A stretch of DNA of 23,448 nucleotides from positions 1-23,448 of the forward strand of contig NZ_JBLRWZ010000037.1 of the NCBI RefSeq assembly GCF_047920995.1, given 5' to 3'. Made by a program: the position numbers and the translations under genes. Shown here one piece after another: positions 1-7,906 of this stretch. The notes under the pieces are model-generated. The model did not search any database. It saw only the letters and a list, made by a program, of their open reading frames with translations, and had not been told where the DNA came from. This DNA is from Aliidiomarina sp047920995 (GTDB taxonomy: Bacteria; Pseudomonadota; Gammaproteobacteria; Enterobacterales; Alteromonadaceae). Numbering within the stretch: the first letter of the stretch is position 1; every line of letters begins with the position of its first letter.

Positions 1-289
1 CCACTTATACCTGCCGCATCTACGTCCATAGTTTCCGTGTAAGTATAGGGCTTTGACAGTAGTTGTTGCCTTACCCACTATGACCGCCTCGTATGCGATT
101 TCTGTTCGTCAGGCCAGTGGTTTGCTTGCCGCTTCCTTCAGATTTCACCTCGCGGTGAACACCCTTGCGGTTCAGCTAGTGATTCCCCTTACCGGGCTCA
201 CAGAGGACTTCCACCTCCAAGTCATCCTGCCAGCACCATCTGTGCAGGACCAGCGCCTGTCAAGGCGCTACGCGCCGTGCCCGGCGCAC
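1..289 (-). mobile_element. Group II intron, 5' portion of the ribozyme (truncated by window edge)
   Basis: Read on the minus strand, the DNA from 289 downwards begins GTGCGCCGGG, matching the GUGYG 5' end of group II introns. It continues with blocks typical of domain I: a GGAAGTCCTC segment, a GAAGGAAGC-GGCAAGC segment, and a CTGACGAACAGAAATCGCAT segment just before the exon-binding region. The insertion point lies six nucleotides past the yicC terminator stem; insertion just after such hairpins is known for class C (bacterial IIC) introns. An AACAAC stretch in the intron can pair with the last six exon bases. The reverse transcriptase/maturase would be encoded further left, outside the window, so I cannot say whether the element is complete or active. 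Class assignment is inference; group II identity is fairly secure. Confidence 0.8.
62..67 (-). other. Candidate EBS1 of the group II intron
   Basis: On the intron (minus) strand this reads AACAAC, about nucleotides 223-228 of the intron. It is fully complementary to GTTGTT, the six exon bases just before the intron at 295-290. The position in domain I, just after the conserved ACGAACAGAAATC-type segment, fits an exon-binding loop. Pairing and position are seen; the EBS1 role is inferred. Confidence 0.6.
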
Positions 290-320
290 AACAACAAAGC
301 CCTTTATTTAAAAGGGCTTT
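290..320 (-). terminator. yicC terminator hairpin and intron 5' exon (IBS1)
   Basis: Stem AAAGCCCTTT/AAAGGGCTTT (296-305 with 311-320) is a perfect 10-bp inverted repeat with a 5-nt loop, about 37 bp past the yicC stop. On the minus strand it is followed by GTTGTT and then the intron, so the usual T-run is short or was interrupted by the insertion. GTTGTT serves as the likely IBS1. Confidence 0.75.
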
Positions 321-357
321 GGAAGCATCAGGAAAATATTAGACAGAGTAAAGAAAA

Positions 358-1221
358 TTATTCGATGTTCTGGATCTGCTCCCGCATCTGCTCAATCAGC
401 ACCTTCACTTCCACCGCAGCGTTGGTGATATCTGCATTAATTGATTTCGAGCCTAGGGTGTTCGCTTCGCGGTTGAATTCTTGCATCATGAAATCGAGGC
501 GGCGGCCGCAGGCGCCACCTTTGCGCAAGATACTGCGGGTTTCTTTGATGTGGCTATCAAGGCGATCGAGCTCTTCGGCTACATCGGTTTTTTGTGCGAG
601 TAGCACCATTTCTTGGGCGAGCCGTTCGCTATCGAGTTCTATTTTGGCTTCGGCGAATTTGCCGGCTAGGCGCTCGCGTTGCCACTCGAGCACTTCGGGC
701 ATGCGGGTGCGCACAAAGCTGGCTTGGTCGGCAATGTTATCAAGGCGGGTTTCGATGAGCGCGCGCATATTGGCGCCTTCGCTAGCACGGTGCTCTATAA
801 AGCTTTCGATGGTGCGTTCGAAGCCGGCTAACAGATCTTTTTGAATGCTATCGGTATCGGCTTCGGCGGCTTCGAGCACGCCTGGCCAGCGCAATACATC
901 TATTGGATCGATAGAGGCTTTGGCGCCTTGGTTTTGCATCCATTCGGCGCTGCGCAATAATGCCATGGCCAGATCTTCGTTGATTTGCAGTTCGGTATTG
1001 GCACCCACATTGGCGGTGAAGCGCAAGCCGCACTCTACTTTGCCGCGTTGTAATGCTTTGCGCAGGCGTTCACGCAGGTTGGTTTCGATACCACGGAATT
1101 GCTCAGGCAAGCGGAAGTAGGTTTCTAGGTAGCGTTGGTTTACTGAGCGTAGCTCCCACACGGCGGTGCCCCATTCAGCTTTAATTTCTTCGCGGGCGTA
1201 GGCTGTCATGCTGTAAATCAT
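358..1221 (-). CDS. yicC: YicC family endoribonuclease
   Basis: YicC-family proteins are endoribonucleases; E. coli YicC is implicated in small-RNA turnover. The protein is 287 residues, the family's usual length. It carries the N-terminal signature IYSMTAYAR, the ELRSVNQRYLE motif, and the conserved C-terminal half with GRRLDFMMQEFNREANTLGSK and DITNAAVEVKVLIEQMREQIQN. I start it at the ATG at 1221, not at the in-frame ATG at 1242, because family members begin at MI(Y/x)SMT and an AGAG ribosome-binding site sits just upstream of 1221. It diverges from rph. Its transcript should end at the hairpin at 296-320, next to which the group II intron has inserted. Confidence 0.95.
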   Translation of the reverse strand: MIYSMTAYAREEIKAEWGTAVWELRSVNQRYLETYFRLPEQFRGIETNLRERLRKALQRGKVECGLRFTANVGANTELQINEDLAMALLRSAEWMQNQGAKASIDPIDVLRWPGVLEAAEADTDSIQKDLLAGFERTIESFIEHRASEGANMRALIETRLDNIADQASFVRTRMPEVLEWQRERLAGKFAEAKIELDSERLAQEMVLLAQKTDVAEELDRLDSHIKETRSILRKGGACGRRLDFMMQEFNREANTLGSKSINADITNAAVEVKVLIEQMREQIQNIE

Positions 1222-1394
1222 AAATGGCTCTCTTTTTTGCATTTTAATCGAGGCTGCGGCTGGGCCTATAAACTAAGCACAACAAACACGCAGCAAGTTC
1301 GTGGCCATTCTGCTGCGGAGTACCAAACGAATGCGGTTGTTCAGCAAAATGAACCGCAAGTATAGCGCCTGCTCGGCCAGCCGCAAAACCCGCA

Positions 1395-1423
1395 TAGCGA
1401 AAAAGCGGCAAAACGCTTATACT
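1395..1423 (+). promoter_or_regulatory. Candidate sigma-70 promoter for rph-pyrE
   Basis: TATACT at 1418-1423 is a good -10 match. The hexamer 17 bp upstream (TAGCGA, 1395-1400) is a poor -35. Transcription would start near 1430, giving a leader of about 54 nt. An alternative pair, TTGTTC (1337-1342) and TATAGC (1361-1366) with an 18-bp spacer, lies further upstream. Weak evidence. Confidence 0.3.
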
Positions 1424-1431
1424 ATGCGCCC

Positions 1432-1452
1432 GTACACGTGGCTCACGTGCAC
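1432..1452. repeat. Inverted repeat with two CACGTG cores in the rph leader
   Basis: GTACACGTG-GCT-CACGTGCAC is an imperfect inverted repeat (8 of 9 pairs) holding two copies of the palindrome CACGTG. It starts right after the predicted rph start site. It could be a repressor operator or a leader hairpin; nothing in the sequence decides between these. Confidence 0.4.
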
Positions 1453-1483
1453 CTGCAATTCACCAAATTAGTAGAGGTTCTTT

Positions 1484-2200
1484 ATGCGTCCAAGTGGCCG
1501 TACAGCTCAACAAATTCGCCCGGTAACGATCACACGCAACTACACTCGCCACGCTGAAGGTAGCGTGCTAATTGAGTTTGGAGATACCAAGGTGTTGTGT
1601 AACGCCAGTGTGCAAGAAGGCGTGCCTCGCTTCTTAAAGGGCAAAGGCCAAGGCTGGGTAACGGCCGAATATGGCATGTTGCCACGAGCTACCCATACGC
1701 GCTCTGATCGCGAAGCGGCACGCGGCAAGCAAGGCGGCCGCACTATGGAAATTCAGCGCTTAATTGCTAGGGCCTTGCGCGCGGCGGTAGATTTGAATGC
1801 CTTGGGCGAAAATACGATTACCGTAGATTGTGATGTAATTCAGGCCGATGGGGGCACCCGCACTGCGGCCATTACTGGTGCTTGTGTAGCACTAGTGGAT
1901 GCCATTAACTTCATGCGCAAGAAAGGGTTGGTAAAAGTGAACCCGCTGAAGTGCATGGTAGCGGCAATTTCGGTAGGCATTTACAACGGCGATCCGGTAG
2001 CAGATTTGGATTACCCAGAAGATTCGAAAGCTGATACCGATATGAATGTGGTAATGACCGACACCGGTAAAATTATTGAAGTGCAAGGTACTGCAGAAGC
2101 AGAACCCTTTAGTTTTGATGAAATGAACGCAATGGTTGAGCTTGCCAAGCACGCCATTCGGGAATTGAATGATCACCAGAAAGAGGCGCTAAATTCATGA
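1484..2200 (+). CDS. rph: Ribonuclease PH
   Basis: RNase PH is a phosphorolytic 3'-to-5' exoribonuclease that trims tRNA precursors and other structured RNAs and acts as a hexamer ring. The 238-residue product has the full family length and pattern: the N-terminal RPSGRTAQQIRPV, the GWVTAEYGMLPRATHTR block, RTMEIQRLIARALRA, the CDVIQADGGTRTAAITGA phosphate/metal region, and DLDYPEDSKADTDMN, which carries the conserved catalytic-site aspartates. An AGAGG ribosome-binding site precedes the ATG. It is intact, unlike the frameshifted rph of E. coli K-12. Its TGA overlaps the pyrE ATG, so the two are translationally coupled. Confidence 0.97.
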   Translation: MRPSGRTAQQIRPVTITRNYTRHAEGSVLIEFGDTKVLCNASVQEGVPRFLKGKGQGWVTAEYGMLPRATHTRSDREAARGKQGGRTMEIQRLIARALRAAVDLNALGENTITVDCDVIQADGGTRTAAITGACVALVDAINFMRKKGLVKVNPLKCMVAAISVGIYNGDPVADLDYPEDSKADTDMNVVMTDTGKIIEVQGTAEAEPFSFDEMNAMVELAKHAIRELNDHQKEALNS

Positions 2201-2838
2201 AGGAGTATCAACGCGAATTTATTGAATTTGCTTTGAGCAAGGGTGTATTGAAGTTCGGCGAATTCACCCTGAAATCGGGCCGTACTAGCCCGTATTTCTT
2301 TAATGCCGGGTTGTTTAACACCGGCGCCGATTTGGCGCGTTTGGGCCGCTATTATGCGGCTGCGCTAGAAGATTCCGGCATTGCCTACGATGTATTGTTT
2401 GGCCCAGCCTACAAAGGCATCCCAATCGCCAGCGCTACGGTAGTAAGCCTATATGAGCACTATAAAAAAGATGTGCCTTACTGCTTTAACCGCAAAGAGA
2501 AGAAAGATCACGGCGAAGGCGGCAACCTAGTAGGTTCACCGCTAGAGGGCCGGATTATGCTGGTAGATGATGTAATTACTGCGGGCACGGCCATTCGTGA
2601 ATCGATGGATATCGTAGAGGCCAACGGCGCCAGTTTAGCTGGCGTATTAATTGCGCTCGATCGGCAAGAAAAAGGCCGCGGCGAGCTTTCTGCAATTCAG
2701 GAAGTAGAGCGTGATTACAAAGCTCCAGTAATTGCCATTGTTACCTTAGGCGATATTATCGAGTATTTATCACAGCGCCCAGGTAACCATGAAATGCTCG
2801 AGAAAATGCAAGAATACCGCGTTAATTACGGTATTTAA
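2197..2838 (+). CDS. pyrE: Orotate phosphoribosyltransferase
   Basis: PyrE joins orotate to PRPP to give orotidine 5'-phosphate in de novo UMP synthesis. The 213-residue protein has the PRPP-binding loop RIMLVDDVITAGTAIRES and the N-terminal FTLKSGRTSPYFFNAG that contacts substrate; the RKEKKDHGEGG flexible loop carries catalytic lysines. The start codon overlaps the rph stop as ATGA. In enterobacteria pyrE is controlled by an attenuator in the rph-pyrE gap; here there is no gap, so that mechanism cannot operate in this place. The stop codon overlaps that of the convergent S51-like gene, with no terminator visible between them. Confidence 0.97.
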   Translation: MKEYQREFIEFALSKGVLKFGEFTLKSGRTSPYFFNAGLFNTGADLARLGRYYAAALEDSGIAYDVLFGPAYKGIPIASATVVSLYEHYKKDVPYCFNRKEKKDHGEGGNLVGSPLEGRIMLVDDVITAGTAIRESMDIVEANGASLAGVLIALDRQEKGRGELSAIQEVERDYKAPVIAIVTLGDIIEYLSQRPGNHEMLEKMQEYRVNYGI

Positions 2839-4544
2839 GGTTCTACTTGGCTAATGCCGATTACGCCGTTGTACACTTGGCAACGGCTGCGGCTTAACTC
2901 TAGCTCGCTGGCATCGGTGGCCTGCAGCACGAGTTGAAACTCGCTCTGCAACAAACGCAATTGCCGATTGCCGCGGCACACCACATCAAAGTTATCATAG
3001 AAACCGGTATCGTCTAAAAAGCGGTTCGTAGTGGTTTCTAAGCGCATCGGCGGCTGTTCAGCCATTACCACTGCAGACACTCGGCTACCGGCCATACGGC
3101 CCATGCTACCGGTGCGTAAGTAGTGGAACGTTGCCGCTAGCATAGTACCCACTTGTTGCGCTCCTTCAAGGAACAACGCGCCTTCATCGCCGATTACTGA
3201 AAACACACCACTGCGGCTGTTCATAAGCACGGCGGTGTTCGCATCAATGCCCATCGCTAACGGCGTATTGGTTTCTGCGGCTACGCGCAACATACGGGCT
3301 TGGCGGCCGCGCATGGATACATCGGTATCTACGATGCCAATACGATATACGCCCACGCCACCGAGTGGCTCATAGGTTAAAGAATGTTGGTTTAGCCCAC
3401 GCGGGCAGGTGTTATCAAACTCGCAACCAGCTGCCGGAGCCCCGGAAGCTATCGCACCTGAACGCATACCTTCGCCGCTGCGGCCGTTGGTAATCATGTT
3501 GGCGCTTACTAAGGCTTGGGCGCCAGCACCTGCGCCGCCTACTGCTAAGTTGCCGGCATCAAAACGTTCACGTAGGCCACGTAATACTGGCGTTGCTTCG
3601 CCATTTGGCAGCAACACACGGCGTAATTTATCGGCACTACCGCCGGTGAAAAATACGCCATCGGCATTTGCGAGCAATGCCTGCCAGGCATCTTTATCAT
3701 TGCAAAACGCCTGCTGTTCAGCGTGGCGTTGGGGGTTCACCCGATCCCGATCATAGCTGCCACTCAGTTCACGGCGCTGGCTTTCTAACCCACGGCATGC
3801 ATTTTCGCCACCATTCTGTTGTAGTGCAGTAACGGCTATATCAATCGGCAACCATTGGGCATTCGCTCCTGCTTGGGTGAACGCACCAAGGTAAGTATCA
3901 ATGTTGCGGAAACTATCGCGCTCGCCAGCCGTAACTACTAGGATATTCGCTGCATCGGTGCGCTCAGTAGCATTCCCCTTTAGCTGTTCAGCCATGGCCA
4001 CAAAATTGCGAATAAACTCGGCACTGTTGCTCTTGGTTTCATTGAGGTTCACCACCTCATTCAACCCTTCTAGGCGAGGCATTTCTATGTTATCGAGAAT
4101 ACGGTTATATTCGGCATCGGAAAGGCGCATTACTAACTCAAGGTATGCCCGCGAACGCAACCGTTCAACCAAACGTTGCTCTGGCACTACGCCACGGCCA
4201 AAGTAATCCACCATTTCGCGCATGGCGATATCCAGCTCTTCCCGCACACCATCGCGTTCGCGCGGCCAAATAGCTTGGCGCAGGGCCTCACGGCGGCGTA
4301 CATCGGTAAGTTGGAATAAGCGCGCGGTGCGCATGTCGTTGGCTACAATCCATTCGTTTGAATTGCAGTGTTGGGCATTCATGCTCGAGCAAATTTGCAA
4401 CTCGCTGCCCACTAGCATTAGATTCCATTGCGGGTTTGCAGACGAATTGTTGCTATCTGCCTCAGCGCTTGCGCTACTAAACAGCAAGCCCATGCTTGCT
4501 AGCGAGAATACTGCGGCGGATACTGCTTTCAACATACTGCTCAT
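2835..4544 (-). CDS. Secreted peptidase S51 / cyanophycinase-like protein, catalytic triad apparently lost
   Basis: The 569-residue protein starts with a signal peptide (residues 1 to about 27, ending near SSASA), so it is probably periplasmic or exported. An AAAGGT ribosome-binding site supports this start. Residues about 200-480 follow the cyanophycinase/S51 pattern: ILVVTAGE, DGVFFTGGSADKLRRVLL, the nucleophile-elbow region, IVDTDVSMRGR and GIDANTA. At the three catalytic positions it differs from the family: GTSAGA has become GAGAGA (Gly339), DQHF has become DTDV (Asp408), and GIDEDTA has become GIDANTA (Ala435). Eight cysteines suggest disulfides. The N-terminal 170 residues after the signal and the last 90 match nothing I recognise. 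It is probably a non-hydrolytic binding protein; an unusual active enzyme is less likely. Confidence 0.75.
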   Translation of the reverse strand: MSSMLKAVSAAVFSLASMGLLFSSASAEADSNNSSANPQWNLMLVGSELQICSSMNAQHCNSNEWIVANDMRTARLFQLTDVRRREALRQAIWPRERDGVREELDIAMREMVDYFGRGVVPEQRLVERLRSRAYLELVMRLSDAEYNRILDNIEMPRLEGLNEVVNLNETKSNSAEFIRNFVAMAEQLKGNATERTDAANILVVTAGERDSFRNIDTYLGAFTQAGANAQWLPIDIAVTALQQNGGENACRGLESQRRELSGSYDRDRVNPQRHAEQQAFCNDKDAWQALLANADGVFFTGGSADKLRRVLLPNGEATPVLRGLRERFDAGNLAVGGAGAGAQALVSANMITNGRSGEGMRSGAIASGAPAAGCEFDNTCPRGLNQHSLTYEPLGGVGVYRIGIVDTDVSMRGRQARMLRVAAETNTPLAMGIDANTAVLMNSRSGVFSVIGDEGALFLEGAQQVGTMLAATFHYLRTGSMGRMAGSRVSAVVMAEQPPMRLETTTNRFLDDTGFYDNFDVVCRGNRQLRLLQSEFQLVLQATDASELELSRSRCQVYNGVIGISQVEP

Positions 4545-4577
4545 TGCGTTTACCTTTATTTGTTGCCAGCCGTTAGT

Positions 4578-4603
4578 TCAGGCTTGTTACTCAGGCTTGT
4601 TAC
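4578..4603. repeat. 13-bp tandem direct repeat, two copies
   Basis: TCAGGCTTGTTAC occurs twice head to tail, 35-60 bp upstream of the S51-like gene's start codon. It may lie in that gene's promoter or leader. No function is evident. Confidence 0.6.
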
Positions 4604-4772
4604 TTTAGTGCCGATTAATACGTGCTGCACATAAAATCGGGCACCAGTATAACGCATTTGAGTATGCAAACGCCGCTAAGTTTCTTAATCTTGTTTTATT
4701 AACCATAGTTATAGATAGCCGAGCTGTAAACCTTTAAAATGCGCCCTGAAATCAATTTGGAGCCACACGTTA

Positions 4773-5237
4773 ATGTTCAATATCGCGCTGTTTAACCCGG
4801 TAATGGCTGCCAATGCAGGTAATATTATCCGCCTTTGTGCGAATAATGGCTGTGCCTTGCATTTAATTGAGCCGCTAGGTTTTGATTTTGAAGAGAAAAA
4901 GTTACGCCGTGCTGGGCTGGATTACCACGATCTTGCTCGCGTGCAGCGCTATCCTGATTTTGCCGCCTTTGCCGAGGCCATGGCCGGCAAAGCAATGTAC
5001 GCTATTACCACCAAGGGCACGCGCAGTTATACCAACGTGGTGTTTCAAGAGGGAGATGTATTGCTGTTTGGCTCAGAAACCAGCGGCCTGGCACCGGATG
5101 TAATGGCACAAATACCCGAGCATAACCGCCTACGTATTCCAATGATGCCGAATAATCGCTCGCTAAATCTTTCTAACTCAGTTGCGCTAGTAAGTTACGA
5201 AGCATGGCGGCAGCACGGCTTTCTTGGAACCGAGTGA
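4773..5237 (+). CDS. trmL: tRNA (cytidine/uridine(34)-2'-O)-methyltransferase
   Basis: TrmL is a SPOUT-fold methyltransferase that 2'-O-methylates the wobble base of certain leucine tRNAs using S-adenosylmethionine. The 154-residue length is typical of this minimal enzyme. Motifs are NAGNIIRLCANNGC near the N terminus, LLFGSETSGLAP (motif 2), and IPMMPNNRSLNLSNSVALVSYEAWRQ (motif 3), which forms the knot and cofactor site. Two positions depart from the common forms: PNTGN is ANAGN here, and GSETRGL is GSETSGL. Both are mild changes. A GGAG ribosome-binding site lies 10 nt before the ATG. It diverges from the S51-like gene, with 228 bp between them and no convincing promoter seen. Confidence 0.93.
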   Translation: MFNIALFNPVMAANAGNIIRLCANNGCALHLIEPLGFDFEEKKLRRAGLDYHDLARVQRYPDFAAFAEAMAGKAMYAITTKGTRSYTNVVFQEGDVLLFGSETSGLAPDVMAQIPEHNRLRIPMMPNNRSLNLSNSVALVSYEAWRQHGFLGTE

Positions 5238-5282
5238 TCGGCACAGGCCGGCTAGCATTGTGGAAAAATCAACCAACTCTTG

Positions 5283-6482
5283 CTAGTTAGCGCGCAAAAA
5301 CTGCAAAATATGTTTTAACGCTCGTTCTCGAATAGCATCGCTTTCCATGAGTATTTCGTGGCGGGCGCCAGCCACTGGCACTAGCTTACTGGCCGGGTTA
5401 ACCAGAGCGGTAACGAACTGCTGCTGGGGCTCGGCGGCTACAATTACATCTTCACTGCCCTGCAATACGAGCACTGGGATCTTAACCCGCCGCGCATTCA
5501 ACACCACTTGCCGAGCGGCGGCAATCGCCTCTGCAACCCATTGATTCGTAGGGCCACCCACCTTAATAGCCGGGTGATCAGCATACATCTGGCTAAACCA
5601 TTGATAGCGATTTTCGCTACGGGTAAGCTCATTTTCAGCAAAAGGCAGGGTTACATAATCACCAGTAGTAGGCGCATACCATTGCTTTCGTGGAGCCAAA
5701 ATACCATTAATTGATGCCAACGCTTTAGTAAGTGGCTTTGCTACCCAAAACGGAAATGGCTTGGTTTTAATGCCGCACATCGGGGCCGAAAAAGCTGCTT
5801 TCTGAAATGGGGTGAATGGGTATTCGTCAGTGCCGGCATAGGTTTGTAAATACAACGCGGCAATAGCACCACCCATGGAATGCGCCAAAATATACGCGGG
5901 TGCATCACCAATTCGCGGCTGTAACAATTGCACCCATTCAGCGAAATCTCGGGCGTAATCACTGAAGCGATCCACATGGCCTTGCTGATGATGATCGGTA
6001 AGGCGATCGGAATGGCCTTGCCCACGGTGATCGATCATTGCTACTGAATAACCTGCAGCTACTAACTCTAAGGTGATTTCTTGGTATTTTAAATAGGATT
6101 CCACTCGACCCGGGGCAATAAACACCCAACCGCGATTGGGTTCGGCTTCATGCTCATGCCCTTCGGCTAACCGCGCTACAAATTGATCGGTAGGTTGATT
6201 CAGCGGGTCATCACCAGCTTGGGCATCGTTCAGTATCGGTAGTTCGCGGTTTTCAAACAGGGCATAGCGAATTTCCAGGCCATCCGAGCTGCGAAACTCG
6301 GCGTGCTCTGCAAACCGGTAAAATTCAGCGAGATCTTCTTGCGCCCACAGCAACCAGTCTGGCGATGTATCGGCAGGCCGCCTGTTTAAAATTGCTAGCG
6401 CATACTTACTCGCCATCTGCTGGTGGTTTACTACTGCACCCTCGCTAGAGCTCTCAGCTAGCGGTTGTTCTGTTTGCGGCAT
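5283..6482 (-). CDS. Alpha/beta hydrolase, lysophospholipase / monoacylglycerol lipase type
   Basis: The 399-residue protein has the serine-aminopeptidase/PldB-like fold. It shows IDHRGQGHSDR after strand 4, the nucleophile elbow AHSMGGA with Ser202, the acid loop LVLQGSEDVIVA, and the final histidine in AGARHEILME. Such enzymes cleave acyl esters from lysophospholipids or monoglycerides. No signal peptide or membrane segment is apparent, so it is probably cytoplasmic or on the inner face of the membrane. An AAGGA ribosome-binding site supports the start. It lies 50 bp downstream of cpxA on the same strand, with no terminator seen between, so it may be cotranscribed with cpxRA and act in lipid turnover during envelope stress. 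That link is inferred from position only. Confidence 0.85.
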   Translation of the reverse strand: MPQTEQPLAESSSEGAVVNHQQMASKYALAILNRRPADTSPDWLLWAQEDLAEFYRFAEHAEFRSSDGLEIRYALFENRELPILNDAQAGDDPLNQPTDQFVARLAEGHEHEAEPNRGWVFIAPGRVESYLKYQEITLELVAAGYSVAMIDHRGQGHSDRLTDHHQQGHVDRFSDYARDFAEWVQLLQPRIGDAPAYILAHSMGGAIAALYLQTYAGTDEYPFTPFQKAAFSAPMCGIKTKPFPFWVAKPLTKALASINGILAPRKQWYAPTTGDYVTLPFAENELTRSENRYQWFSQMYADHPAIKVGGPTNQWVAEAIAAARQVVLNARRVKIPVLVLQGSEDVIVAAEPQQQFVTALVNPASKLVPVAGARHEILMESDAIRERALKHILQFLRAN

Positions 6483-6532
6483 TGTGGATCCTTGCGCGGT
6501 TTACCTTTGCTTTTTATTAGCTTACCGTTAGG

Positions 6533-7903
6533 TTAGCTTAGCGGCAACCGAACTGTTACGGCTAAACCGCCTTCTGGGTGGTTTTCAGCATGAATACTAC
6601 CCCCCAATACTAGCACGGCTCTTTGGCAAAGTGCCAAGCCTAAACCTACACCGGCGCCATGATGGCGAGAAGGATCAGCACGGAAAAACGGTTCAAACAT
6701 TTTCTTCAGCTTTTCTTGCGGTACTCCAGGGCCTTCATCACGTACCGTAAGGGAAATTTCATTACCTTTCACTGCCGCTGAAACCCGAACTTGGCCATTC
6801 TCAGGACCATATTGGAACCCATTCCGCACCAGGTTTTCGATAATCAACCGCAGCAATACTGCATCGGCTTCAAGCTCTGGCAACTTCCGCGCCGGCAGCT
6901 GCAAACGGCCTTCCCAGCTTGGTTGATTCTTATCGTATTGCAGATAATACAAATCGCTTTGCAAATCTTTCAACACCGCCGCAATATCTACCGGATCTTT
7001 TACTAGCTTCTCGAGGCCGTTTTCCAATCGCGAGAGCCACAAAATACTATCGATAATAGAGCCTAGGCGATAAATATCTTTATGGAGCTGCAAGTAGTTG
7101 CGGTTTTTTCGTAATTCATCGGTTTCCATTAAATCTAGCGCCACTTGCAAGCGGCCTACCGGCGAACGTAATTCATGGGAAATATCACTAAGCAACCGAC
7201 GCTGTGCATCGCGCGAATTGGCTAACTGCACCGCAGTTGTTGCCATAGTACGGGCAAGCTCACCCAGCTCATCTTTGCGCTTCGGTAATCGTGCTAGGTT
7301 AGGCTCGGCAGAGCCGGCGGCAATTTCTCGCGTGGCATTGCGCAACTGCCGTAGCGGCCGCACAAACCACCAACCAAGAATAAGCGCACCAAGAAATGAT
7401 GCCGCAATAGCAATAAGAATTAGCCGCGGCCACCAATCCTGATCACCATTTTCGGCCAGCATCGCCAATTCTTCACTACTGGCAGGGCGCGCAATTACTA
7501 CATCGCCTTCGCTGCTGGCAAATGGTCCGCCATAGGTATGTTCGCCCACCACTGCCTGCACAGGCTCAGCGCTTTGCATAATATCGAACGCCACACCCAC
7601 TTGAAATTGGCTCATACCCGGCACATAAATGATTTCGTTTAGTTCTAGGCTATTTACCGCCACTACGCGATATTGCCCCACCAATAAACGGCCAGGTTGA
7701 ATCATGCCCTCAGTGGAAGGGTGGTTAAGAATGGGTTCTATTGCCCGCTGATAATCTTCAGAAAGTTCTGTTGGCCCAGGAGGGGCAGAAAGGTATAGCA
7801 CAGCCGAAAAGGCCGCCATCGCTGTTAACAATATCAGGCTCCAGAATATTGTTAACAGCCGAAATGTAAGGGATTGATACCAACGAGTACGGCGCTCTGG
7901 CAT
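6533..7903 (-). CDS. cpxA: CpxA-like sensor histidine kinase
   Basis: The 456-residue inner-membrane kinase has a first transmembrane segment at about 14-39, a periplasmic sensor region at about 40-158, and a second segment at about 160-181. A HAMP domain (RPLRQLRNATREIAAG) follows, then the H box LLSDISHELRSPVGRL with phospho-accepting His243, the N box IIENLVRNGFQYG, and the DEGPGVP and GVGLGLAL ATP-lid motifs. The SHELRSPVGRLQ H box is typical of CpxA. Its start lies 3 bp after the cpxR stop, so the two are clearly coupled. In E. coli CpxA senses misfolded envelope proteins and is held off by CpxP; no cpxP is present here. Confidence 0.88.
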   Translation of the reverse strand: MPERRTRWYQSLTFRLLTIFWSLILLTAMAAFSAVLYLSAPPGPTELSEDYQRAIEPILNHPSTEGMIQPGRLLVGQYRVVAVNSLELNEIIYVPGMSQFQVGVAFDIMQSAEPVQAVVGEHTYGGPFASSEGDVVIARPASSEELAMLAENGDQDWWPRLILIAIAASFLGALILGWWFVRPLRQLRNATREIAAGSAEPNLARLPKRKDELGELARTMATTAVQLANSRDAQRRLLSDISHELRSPVGRLQVALDLMETDELRKNRNYLQLHKDIYRLGSIIDSILWLSRLENGLEKLVKDPVDIAAVLKDLQSDLYYLQYDKNQPSWEGRLQLPARKLPELEADAVLLRLIIENLVRNGFQYGPENGQVRVSAAVKGNEISLTVRDEGPGVPQEKLKKMFEPFFRADPSRHHGAGVGLGLALCQRAVLVLGGSIHAENHPEGGLAVTVRLPLS

Positions 7904-7906
7904 GGA

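Noticed and set aside
53..844. Plus-strand open frame of 263 codons at the left end
   Set aside because: Its first 80 codons are antisense to the group II intron and the rest is antisense to yicC, with no ribosome-binding site. The intron-like DNA explains why similar peptides appear in other genomes as spurious proteins.
3409..4608. Several 100-128-codon plus-strand frames opposite the S51-like gene
   Set aside because: They are antisense shadows with basic, arginine- and serine-rich content and no ribosome-binding sites.
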